In this document: positions 36,401 through 45,500 of the stretch, in pieces
Position numbering within the stretch: position 1 is the first letter of the stretch
Layout of the letters: each line of letters opens with the position of its first letter
Source: Siderastrea siderea
Taxonomy: Eukaryota; Cnidaria; Anthozoa; Scleractinia; Rhizangiidae
Assembly (NCBI GenBank): GCA_964030785.1
Contig: OZ034968.1
Span: 21,855,186-21,919,185, forward strand
Length of the DNA stretch: 64,000 bases
Reading direction: 5' to 3'
Translations under genes and position numbers: made by a program
The notes under the pieces: model-generated
The model's database searches: none
The model's input: the letters and a program-made list of their open reading frames with translations, nothing else
What the model was told of the DNA's origin: nothing

Positions 36401-39400
36401 TGTTTCGGGTTTTCAGGCAGTATATGTGTATGGTTTTAGAGATGATGATGTTTATCAGGGCCGTTCGCACCGCCAACTGGAAGCTACATCTTCAAGCCCT
36501 TGAGATATGAAGAAATGAAGTCTTTACCAGACACCGATCCAGACATCTACGACGAATTCCGGAATGGAAACTGGGTCGTCAACAAGCCTAGAGCACATTA
36601 ACCGTTCCATGAAAGTAAGCGGAGGCTTGGTTGGGGTAACCCTAAATCCTAGTGCGCGAGCAAAGTTCTTCTTGATCGCTCCAGAACGGAACTTGCCCGA
36701 CTGGCCGAAGAAGCAAAGGACATGGCAGGTGTGTCAAAGAAGATTCAAGACCAGCACCACAATCTTACCACTGCTGTGCTATCTCGCGAAGAGAAAAACG
36801 TCAGCAAGTTGACCACTACAATCAGGTGTTACACCGAACCCTTTACAGAGCCTGGAGACGATCTTTTTAACCTAGTTACTAAAGTAGTGATGTCCGAGGA
36901 AGTCAAACGAGAACTCTGTGTGCAAAGTATTGAAAGGGCCAAACTTCTCAACATGTTTGTCACCGAACGCATCCAGAAAGGGAACGAAAGTCTGTGGTCA
37001 CCTATGAAAAAGCGCAAACTACTAACCTGGAAGTCCACTGGTAAGAAGACCAAAGTCACTGCAAACAACAAGGTTGTAGAATTACGAGAAGACCGGTGTT
37101 TGTTTGCTCGCATGCTGATGGTGTGTCAGTCCCGACCAGAAATCAGTCTACAAGAAGCCATAGGCATGTATGAGTTTTCCCTGGTGCCAAGGTCACTTTT
37201 CGCAGCAGATGGCACGATGTTACCTTGCTCCACTAAGAGCGCCTTGATGAGCTTTATCGAAAAAGAGGCACCTGCAGCCGCTACTTCCAGTGATGAAACA
37301 ACAGGGGTACATGTGGCGCGAAGTGAGGTGGTCATTCTAGATGGCATGGCAGAGTTACAGTCACTTGATAAACCAGCCGCCGTAACAACCTGCGCTCATC
37401 TTGCTGAACACTTTACAGAACACCCTCTCCAGAAGCACTGTTGCAGTGAAGAAATACGCCTGGTTTTCGATAGATATGATGTTCCTCGTTCCTTAAAATC
37501 TGGTACGCGAGCATGGTGACATCACAGGCAGCCTTGCTGGAAAAGGAAAGGTAACCTGGTGGAAGATCTTCAAGGAAGCAGACGAAGAGACCGTCGCTGG
37601 CCTTGCAAGTATCGACACAAGAGACCAGCTATCAGATGAAACCTTGGCTATCATCGAGAAGCTTGTTTGCAAGGTGTACGTGCCTGCTACCACGATCGCC
37701 AGTGTCAAGGAGCTAAGATGGTGGCTCTTCAGGAAAAAACAAGCTCAGTCCGAGAATTTACAACCCACGCAAGAGGCCCTTCACCAGGCCATAAAGAGGG
37801 CACAGTTTCAAGCAATGGTGTGGGAGCTGGACACCGTTCCTGAACCACAATATCCCTCTCAAGAAGCCTTTGGATGGAAGTTGGAGGGCGACAAGTGGCA
37901 TCCAGTGATGACAACTCTCCCTCCCGCACCAGAAGCTATAACAGAGTTGGTTAAGTGTGGCTGCAGTATGAGCCGATACAATACAAACAGGTGCAACAGC
38001 CGGAAGGCTTCACTTAATTGCACTGACTTGTGCAGCTGCTGTGATGGCGACGAACCCTGTGAAAACCAGCTGGAAGGTGAGGTCGAAGAAGAAGAAGAAG
38101 AAGATGAAGAGGAAGCAGATTACGAAAGTGAAGAAAGCGACACAGACTGATCGCAGGACCACAACCTTCTGCCGGTTGTTGCTTTATATTGATGTGTATA
38201 CAGTACATTCACTGTGTATTGTAGTAGAAAGTACCCGAGATGACATGTGATAACAGGTTTTTTGGACGATTAAAAGACATTATGTGAATGATTTATTTCC
38301 ATCTGTGTTTTCTCTCAGGGAGAATTGTAAGGGTTTTAGTGAAATATCATCCCTGTGACTATCCCAAAGGCCATTTCTCCGATCTTTTTTTTGTGCAAAT
38401 TAAGGAAGATTAACCGGTATATTGTAAGAGCCTCGTTTCCATGCTAGCTTTGCCACATAATCACCTTATAATGATTCAAAAGTGTGTGACGACATTTAAT
38501 GGGCCAAGAAATACACCCATTGCAACGTTCGTGCAATTGCATTGAAACGAAGAAGACAGTTATTGCAGTTTTATTACCAGAGCCTCGTTCCTATGCTAGC
38601 TTCGTTACGTGACCATGCTGTTAATCCGCTATGACATAATACTATTTATCTCATTAAAAACATAATCCCTGCATTTTTTTTGCAATTTCGTTGAAATAGT
38701 GGGAAGTTATAATCACTTTAATATCAGAGCCTCGTTTTGTTGCTGAGAATTTGCTTCATTTTTTTACCCCCGTAAAACGGCCCGGTGCGGTTTACAGGAA
38801 TGCCAACAAATTTGTTCGTGTTATTTAGGGTCTCCTTAACATATTAAGATGGGTGGACTGTTTGCAGCCTGAAATTCCCACGGGAATTTAATTAATGACA
38901 TTTGCTCCGGGACTATCTTGCCAGCCGTTAGGTGATGATCACACAACTCGACATTTTTACAGGTGCATTGTGTAAAAAAGCCTTTTATCATCTTCACCAT
39001 CTCCTCTTTTCACGCCGGCAGGCGCATAAGGCCTTAAAAAATTGTCCTAAATTGTCCCAAAATCAACACTATGTTCTTTTCGCTGATCTCCATACATGTC
39101 TTGTGGTTCTAGTTGGGAGGATTTGCTTTAACTTCCAAGACATTTCATCTTTGGTGACCATTTCCTTTATTCTCACGACATGTATGTTTTACCAAGTAGC
39201 AATATTATAAGGAGAAAATAAATGCTTGTCACAGTGCTACTGGTCCCTCTTAAGAGATTCGACTTTGCTTATTCTGAATTGTGGTTTATTTCATTTCATT
39301 TTTTACTTCATTCATTCATTCATTCATTCATTCATTCGTCTCTTTGTTTGTGGGGGATTGTGGATTGGAAAAAAAGGATTTTATGTGATTCAATAACAAA

Positions 39401-42102
39401 TTAACTCTGACTGCGATATCTTACATATTCACTTGCACAAAATGACCAAGTTGCTAGTTACAATTTGGGTACATGAAATCACCATGTATATTTCTTATTT
39501 TTCTGAATTGAGCCTTTTGTTGTTTTTACAGTGGAGTCAACAACTGCACCCACCACTTCAAGAACAAAAAAACCAACAACTTGTAAGTATCTCTCTGGTA
39601 CTTGTCAATTTCTGCATTCTTGTTCCTTTGTGCCGAATGTATTGTAGCAGTGGCAACTTTTATTCCTTAGACCTTCTACTGTACATTTACGGCATTCGTC
39701 TAACATTCTAGCTTCCTTTATGTATATCCACACCGTGAACGAGACTATGGAAAGATGAAATTTCGCGTCTTGCTTCTCGGTTAAGAATCGGCTTTTAGGT
39801 ATCGCTTAGGTTGGTCCAATCTCGGTCAAAGTCTTCGTGAGTTTTTTTTGTCTTTACTTTTCACCCAATCTTCAGCTTTGTGGTAACTCGTAGACTGCAT
39901 TTTTTTATGATTACACTTGCTTTCATCCAAAGTAAGTTCAATCTTATAAATCAGTTAACTGTGAAAACAAGATTTTTTGACGAAAGAGAAATCTTGAATT
40001 CATCAGCTAAGCCACTTGAATTCAAGTGTCCAAACCACTTGAATTGAACTGACGACATTTTGCACACGTCATTTTCATTCAAGCTTTTACTTCCCTTAAA
40101 AGCATCGAATACAAATGTCGAAGTGTTGAATTTCAAGTGATAAGGCTTGCATTCAACCACGTAGTTTCGAGAGGCCTTGGAGAATTCAAGCTTTTATTAT
40201 TCATAAAAGTCTGACCCAAGTCCTTGAGTTCAGGGACAGAAAATTGCATTTCAAGTTTTGTGATGCAACAACTTTAAATGCAAGTTTTCAGGTTCTTTTA
40301 AAAATATGTTGAATTCTGAGGTCTTGAGTTAATCTTAAAACGTTTGAATTCACGACTCATTCTTCACATATGTTTTCAAGTTCACAGATTCTTAAGTTCT
40401 AGTTTACACAGTTGGGAAAATTGGAAGTTTTGAGCTGGGAATCTACTTAATACTAAATAAAATTTTCACTTTCTCGAAATCTTTGAAATACAGTTTTTGA
40501 TGTTACCACCAGAAACTGATTTCAAGTTTTAAGTTTCAAACTAAAAATTCATTAAATGAGATATCTTGGAGTTTACGTTTGTCGCCAATACCACCTGAAC
40601 CATTTTATTTTCAAATTTGCCTATCCTTTTTGAAAATAAACATTCATTGACGATGAAAAATGCATCGCGTAATTATCTAATTATATTTGTTATTAGTTTT
40701 ACTTCTTTACGTATTTTACATATTTAGTACCCCTCTCCCTGTACCCCTATTTGTCTAGGTTATTTGAGCCAAGGTGATTGTCTTCCTCTAGATTTTTATT
40801 TCCCTTTCCGTTCGCTTTTATAGAATAGGCTGATATAATAATCTACTTATATATCATCCGGCTCCTGAATAGGATTAGGATGATTCTCAAACTCCTAGCA
40901 CTTTTACTCTTATTTCGACTTTTTTTCTTAAGCCTATGTTTTCTGATATTCCCCCAAACCCTTCTTTTCTGTTTTCTAAATTCGTCGTCCTCGTCAAACG
41001 TCTTGATGAAAACAGTACCCTTTAAAATTGCCCTCTTCTGCTCCATCTTGTTGAGTCTATATTTGGCAATACTGATGCATTTTATCCTCTTTTATAGGAA
41101 ACTGATCGATGGACTGATTGACTGACGGAGATATTGGCGCGATGAATGATTGCCAGAACGTCTGTCTTCTGATCAACTGGTCAGAAGATCGCGTCTGATC
41201 ATTTGCCCACGTGTTTTCAGTGCAGTCCAACTAATAAAATCCTGAAAGGACGAGGGAGATTAGACTATGGGGGGCGATACACTTTCCTGTAACAATGCTG
41301 CTCAGCACTCAAGTGTATGCCAGAGTTTTATTGGAGAAACCAGCAAAATTACTAGAAGGGTACTTTGGGAATTCATAACCTGCAGTGGACCGCCGTCCCA
41401 TCTTAAAGGAACAATAGAATTAACCCCCGTTTTGCCTACCTGTTTATATATACCTAATTCAATAAAGGCTGCTTTGGGCCGTTGGGCAATTGGGCATTGG
41501 GAAGCTATTGTTTGCGGTCACTCAAGAAAAGCATTGCATTGTGTTCCGTATGCCCAAATGCCCAATGTCCAATTGCCAATGACCAATTGCCAAAGCAACC
41601 TTTATTGAATAAGGTATATATGGTATATGGTAATAGAGATATTTGTGAGCACTGTGGCTCACAGACCCGCGTGCGTGACATTTTTATTGACGGATAATTT
41701 TTTTGTTTGTTTGTTTGTTTTTTTTTTCTTCCCATAACCAATTTTTTAGCATGAAGGAGGAGCACTTCTAATCTTAGCCACCAAACGTCAACAAACTGAA
41801 GCTCGGTGATTCTCTACGTGTAATTATGAGTAGGGGAAGGTACATTAATTAGCAATAACTCTCTACACCTAGTGGTCCCACAAGCTTTATTCCTTCCTTC
41901 CTTCATTAATTCATTCATTTATATTTTGTGAGAGGATGGGGGTTATTTTTCCCCGTTTAAAAATGGGTCTTCTGTCTTACCGAACTTTCGGTTTTTATTC
42001 CTTTCCTTTTTTTCAGTCACCAGTGAACGATTCATCCGGAAAACACACCGCAATGATGGAAATAGAAGACATAGACTGTATCGAGGGTTTGATAATTTGT
42101 AA
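21213..42102 (+). CDS. Small secreted Thr/Pro-rich (mucin-like) protein with basic tail
   Basis: Five exons: 21213-21261, 21527-21583, 28914-28982, 39532-39582, 42017-42102, giving 103 residues with no internal stop. Exon 1 encodes a signal peptide (MKRIVILTWLIVFVL). Exons 2-4 are 57, 69 and 51 nt, each divisible by three and phase 1 at both ends, and encode Thr/Pro/Ser repeats (STVTTGTPAPVPP, TTRASTPTPPSS, ESTTAPTTSRTKKPTT) typical of O-glycosylated stalks. Exon 5 encodes a strongly basic end (RFIRKTHRNDGNRRHRLYRG). All splice sites are GT..AG with good pyrimidine tracts; donors include GTAAGT, GTGAGC, GTAACT and GTAAGT. The 7-kb and 10-kb introns hold mobile elements and a nested gene. I recognise no family. 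It could be a mucus, matrix or host-defence peptide; that is inference. Extra exons may have been missed. Confidence 0.6.
21422..21456. repeat. (AG)n microsatellite
   Basis: Nearly pure GA dinucleotide run in intron 1 of the secreted Thr/Pro-rich protein gene. Confidence 0.95.
22806..22828. repeat. Poly-C tract
   Basis: About 23 consecutive C followed by an A-run. Confidence 0.95.
23006..25142. mobile_element. 2.1 kb TTAA-flanked terminal-inverted-repeat element
   Basis: Starts TTAAGGTGGCTCCATACAG and ends, inverted, CTATATGGAGCCACCTTAA. TTAA at both ends is the target duplication used by piggyBac-type transposases. The interior has only short open frames with no transposase similarity, so this looks non-autonomous. 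Confidence 0.7.
25703..26058 (+). CDS. Candidate internal exon, function unknown
   Basis: A 356-nt open stretch bounded by an acceptor (GTACAG) and a donor (CTACAG followed by GTAATA). It reads as ordinary protein, for example ARALLPCAIQHCLASTDSV, EVTPQWLMGLFSAKF and VTVEGSMFISLKGHHIV. Entry phase 1 and exit phase 0 do not match the symmetric exons of the surrounding same-strand gene, so it is probably not part of it. There is no start codon upstream. I do not recognise the family; it may be a stranded exon of a mobile or relocated gene. Confidence 0.3.
26471..26720. mobile_element. TA-flanked MITE (TACCGTATTTTCTC family), copy A
   Basis: Ends TACCGCATTTTTTCAATTAA and, inverted, TACCGTATTTTCTCGATTAA. 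Two more copies are at 35088-35348 and 44123-44388. Flanking TA suggests mobilisation by a Tc1/mariner-type transposase. Confidence 0.8.
27174..27819 (+). pseudogene. Unknown protein with poly-C frame break, N-terminal globular domain
   Basis: The ATG at 27174 (MAPVQIKVVYDYYSAKR) opens a ~98-residue globular start (FFITEEELLNLDFHSFKSRL, SAKALRLTMSDENLEVDL, NITVQAFSF) followed by a polar region with a basic patch (EAKRQKQ). The spacing of strands and acidic loop is faintly PB1-like, but that is only a guess. At 27674-27693 a 20-C run throws the frame into a stop. One C more or less (modulo three) would continue into a coiled-coil-like stretch (QRYVSKTEEEILSKQQYIDR). The gene is cut off at 27819, where the inverted duplicate begins. 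No family recognised. Confidence 0.45.
27821..28023 (-). pseudogene. Inverted partial copy of the gene at 27174
   Basis: Reads the same N terminus as the plus-strand copy with changes such as T to S (AKRSTPFF) and E to K (PHIAKSTSA), then runs into unrelated sequence at the duplication edge. Confidence 0.85.
28876..28900. repeat. (TTTTC)n tract
   Basis: Short pentanucleotide run that also serves as the pyrimidine tract for the exon at 28914. Confidence 0.85.
28983..30600. other. Intronic stretch without recognised feature
   Basis: Start of the 10.5-kb intron 3 of the Thr/Pro-rich protein gene. Open frames around 29037-29336 are low-complexity A/T-rich and not credible. Confidence 0.4.
30604..30626. 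repeat. Poly-C tract
   Basis: About 23 consecutive C. Confidence 0.95.
30871..32676. mobile_element. 1.8 kb DNA element with GCAAGAA subterminal repeats
   Basis: Left end CAAAAATAATGTACGCGCAA and right end, inverted, CAAAAATAATGCACGCGCAA. Each end is followed for ~190 bp by many copies of CGCAAGAA(G/C)TT in both orientations (30885-31060 and 32480-32665). Such clustered subterminal motifs are usually transposase binding sites. The centre has no transposase-like frame. Confidence 0.75.
33662..33734 (+). tRNA. tRNA-like SINE head, copy 1 (not a functional tRNA)
   Basis: GGCTTGATAGCTCAATTGG carries a good A box and GGTTCGAATCC a perfect B box, so RNA polymerase III could start here. D and T loops fold, but the acceptor stem is one base out of register and the anticodon loop lacks U33, so it is a tRNA-derived SINE head. 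Confidence 0.8.
33910..33982 (+). tRNA. tRNA-like SINE head, copy 2 (not a functional tRNA)
   Basis: Identical in sequence to the copy 248 bp upstream, with the same defects. Confidence 0.8.
35088..35348. mobile_element. TA-flanked MITE, copy B
   Basis: Starts TACCGTATTTTCGCAATTG and ends, inverted, TACCGTATTTTCTCAATTAA. It lies in the first intron of the nested gene. Confidence 0.85.
38393..38760. repeat. Three diverged ~150-bp tandem units
   Basis: AGAGCCTCGTT recurs at 38427, 38579 and 38726, each preceded by a TGCAA(A/T)T...GAA block, giving a spacing of 152 and 147 bp. It begins just past the end of the nested gene. Confidence 0.65.
38761..39300. other. Intronic stretch without recognised feature
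   Basis: Nothing supportable beyond A/T-rich sequence. Confidence 0.4.
39307..39336. repeat. (CATT)n microsatellite
   Basis: About seven CATT units. Confidence 0.95.
39583..41440. other. Intron 4, part, with scattered TTGAATTCAAG motifs
   Basis: Between 39950 and 40600 the words TTCAAG, TTGAA and AATTC recur in both orientations without a clean period. I see no gene. Confidence 0.4.
41444..41627. mobile_element. Palindromic ~180-bp foldback MITE
   Basis: AATTCAATAAAGGCTGCTTTGG at the left is mirrored by CCAAAGCAACCTTTATTGAAT at the right, and internal CAATTGGGCATTGGG blocks also pair. The whole unit can fold into one hairpin. Confidence 0.75.
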
Positions 42103-42527
42103 TTTAAAAAGACTGTGTAAAATATAAAAATGTATACAACAGATCAGAACGTTTGAGTTCCTACAGTCTTTCCGCCCTATCTACGACTAACTTGGTTATA
42201 CACCAAGCTCGCTCTCATGAGATAACAAGCACAAGAAGCTTCGTTTGATTGCGCTCCCCAACGATCCGCCGGTTCTGACGGGCGCTCTCTTATATCATTC
42301 CTTCACTGAAAAGTGCGAAGCCCGGAGACGCGGTTGAAGTCAAGGTGACGGCTCAACGAACAAAGGAGTCCATTATGGGTTTTAAGCCATCCGAAAACCT
42401 GTCTGTCAGTTATATTGACACAAAAAAAACGTGAATAAGCCAATGGTCCACTTTGCTAAAATTCAAAACGATACAAAAAAATTAAGCATGAGTGAAAATT
42501 GCAATGAGTTCGTCTGCATTTATTTAT

Positions 42528-45500
42528 TCATTTATTTTGACGTTCAATTTCTCTCTTTCTCAAGTCCTTGCGTAAAATCTTTCCGCTTGCGGATTTAGGA
42601 ATCTTGCCAACAAACTCCACCCCACCCCTAAGTTTCTTATGAGGTGCAACTGTTTCAGCTACAAAGGCTGCGACTTCCTCTGGAGTGATGTCACCCTTGG
42701 GTACTACAAAAGCCTTGGGCAGCTCGCCTGCCTTTTCATCCGGGATACCAATTACTGCTACGTCATCAATTTTCAGATGAGTAATCAACAGTGCCTCGAG
42801 TTCGGCCGGGGCGACCTGGGAAATAAAGAAAATTGATAATTTCATAGAGCTAAGTTATGTTTTAGACCGTACAATGGCCTGCAAAACTGGCGATTTAACG
42901 GGGATCATCGTGAGCGGTTGCGCTGATAAATCACCCATTATGCAGTCTAACTGTAAACCAGTGATGTAACGAATCATGCTTTATAGTTTTTTTTGGATCC
43001 CTGTCACACCAAAATATTGTTCAAAAAACACAATTCATTCAGAATACTGAGTGCACAGTCTCCTCGTCATGGGCAACAAAAAGGTGAAGACCGGTTAATT
43101 ACGTCAAACCTGATAAGCGTTATATTTGATTAGTTCTTTCAGTCTATCCACGATGAAGAAATGTCTGTCTTCATCATAATGTCCGATGTCTCCAGTGTGT
43201 AGCCAGCCCTCGCTGTCGATTGTGCGAGCTGTAGCCTTGGCGTTATTTAAATAACCTGAATAACAGAAAGAAAAATTCAAATCATTCTTTAGCTCGATGT
43301 CATGGTACACTGAATGAGCCCAGCGAAGATTGTGCTCAACTAGCGAGAGTAAACTAAACACAGCCCCTCCCTAAGGAGGGTACGAAACTCGAAAAGCTCA
43401 CTTATTATTAACATTCAACGCAACTTATTTTCTCTTGCTTTTTTCTTTCTTTCTAGGTCACCGCAAATAACTGCCTTGGCTAATAATGGACTCCTTATGC
43501 GCATTACAGTGTAAAGTTGTTTTGTTGCATTACTTAAACTCTTCGTGCTTGTGTGTAGTTTAGTCGTATTTCGAATAAAAATGGGATCCATCGGATAGCG
43601 ATAACTAATTTTTCATAGGGTATTTAATAGGTAAAAAAAATCAGTCAATAAATAAATAAATAAATAAAATAAGAGAAACGAGTTAGGGAACATGGAGTGT
43701 TCAGCTAAGTAAGTCAACATTATGGAGTGAAAAGACTGACTTCAACCAACTCACGAGTTGAATGATTAAACAACTACTGGACTAAGCTTTCGCAGATGAA
43801 TTATTTACCCCTGCTTTCGGCAATGGCAAATGAATGAGCACATGAGTGCTCGCCACTGACAAATTAAGAATTTTCGGTCAATTTCGTCCAATTAGACCGG
43901 CCTCAATAAGGTTCGGCGTCGTCTTAAGTTCTCGGCAAGAACTTTTTTCTTTTCCTTTTAAAAAGGCATTTCAAGCGCATGATATATAGTGTATAGGTGG
44001 GGAAGGGGAAACAAGTGGAGTCTTATGTTTCAGTTGCGTTCTTTTTCCTCTGGATCAGAGAGAGTTCATCGGGGCATTGTATTTTGATAACAACAGCCAC
44101 TTCAGATGGTCACCTACCAGTTTACCGTAGCTTCTCGATTAAACACCGGGCCCCGAATAAACGCTGGTTATCAAAGAGGGGATTGTAAATAGGCCCGTCA
44201 GAGGTTTATTTGTTGGATAATAAACTTACGATTTAAGCGTAAAATACATGGCTGCCAAGAAAAACAAATATATAAACCTTTCTTAAAAAATAGCAGGCCC
44301 AAATAAACTGCTGATTCAAACAAACGCCGGGTCCTCCATGCCAAGTTTGAAATAAACGCCGCGGACGTTTAATTGAGAAAATATTGTAATTTGTAATTAA
44401 AGAGGAGAGCAATTTGGATTGAGCGGGAAAAATAGAGCAATAAATAGTGTCAGCTTTCAATAGGAAGGTTCACGATGTAATAAGGCGAAGTGGTCACTAA
44501 ATCTACAGTTAACGCAATTTCATCAATTGCGCAGCGTTTGCTATTAAGAAATATTAAAAACAAATCGTGAAGCTTTTCACTCTCAGTTTTTATGATATTC
44601 TGTTTTTTACAACCCCCCAAAAGCGGATCTTGTAAAATTCATTTCCTAATAGATAAGGTGAAGCATGCAAGTTAAGCCTCCATGAACCTTGTTGCTCCCA
44701 ACTATCTGGCGGAGCTTAACTCCAGTTCATCAAGGTTCCTCCTTGACAAACCACAGATTTTCTTCTTATTATTATATCTACTACTCGTGTCCTTAACATT
44801 GATTAGTATTACCTTTCATAACTGTAGGTCCCTTCACACATATCTCACCATCCTGATGGGGACCAAGTACGTGGCCGGTCGAAACATCTACGATCTGTGT
44901 AAATTACAACAAAACAAAAAATGCACAATCCCGCGAGCGAAGTCCAACTACTAAGAACACATTCACATAGACGAATCTTCTGATTGTTATTCTTACATTT
45001 TTCTTTCTGTTATTTTTGTTTCTTATTGTTATTCTATAGCGTTCATTCTGCTGTTCCGTTGCGCGTGACTTACTTGTCCCACACCCGTCCATCGATCCTA
45101 AAGCACGCAGGGAACGAACTATACACTTTGACAATCTTCACGTGTGAGGAGTAGGTTGTACGGACCCAAACCACATGAGTGCCCTACTATACACATCCCG
45201 AATCACGCGAGGCTTGAGCCAGTCACGCGTCACGATTCCCGATTCATAAGCGTCCCGAATCACATGAATCCCGAACAGTTTCTAACTTTGACTCTGTGGG
45301 CCTTTTGAAGTGAGGACTTGCAAATGAAGCATTAAGTTATTATAAAGCAGAACCTTGCAGTTTTGTGGTTTTATCTGATGCAAAGGGTACAAGGTGGGTC
45401 TAAGGGCCCGTTTACATGGAAGGAGGGTAACCCTCCTAGAAGGGTTACCCTTCTTGGAGGGTCAAAAGATAGCCCTTCTTTACATGTGTAGAGTCATCCC

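Larger units (their letters stand above)
33053..38150 (+). pseudogene. Nested multi-domain gene: Zn-finger, PIN/FEN-like and CXC-like Cys-rich tail
   Basis: Exons: 33053-34992 (interrupted by a SINE at 33490-34103), 35515-35692, then 35902 to 38150. Order of visible parts: an N-terminal metal-ligand pattern (CFFCEKP ... YHKKCWG); a long central region (GFGLSVEYNRLLRVESQ, LHIVMAQLKTIGAYIENSG); an acidic pair resembling XPG/FEN PIN nucleases (VVILDGMAELQ near 37330 and LVFDRYDVPRSLKSGTR near 37470); and a Cys-rich end (KCGCSMSRYNTNRCNSRK, CTDLCSCC) like CXC DNA-binding modules, then a Glu/Asp tail. Lesions: frameshifts near 34718, 36505, 36590, 36690 and 37508, TAG at 36292, and the SINE. It kept its introns, so it is not a retrocopy. 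I think the family recurs in cnidarian genomes and may be transposon-linked; that is from memory, and I cannot name it. Confidence 0.6.
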
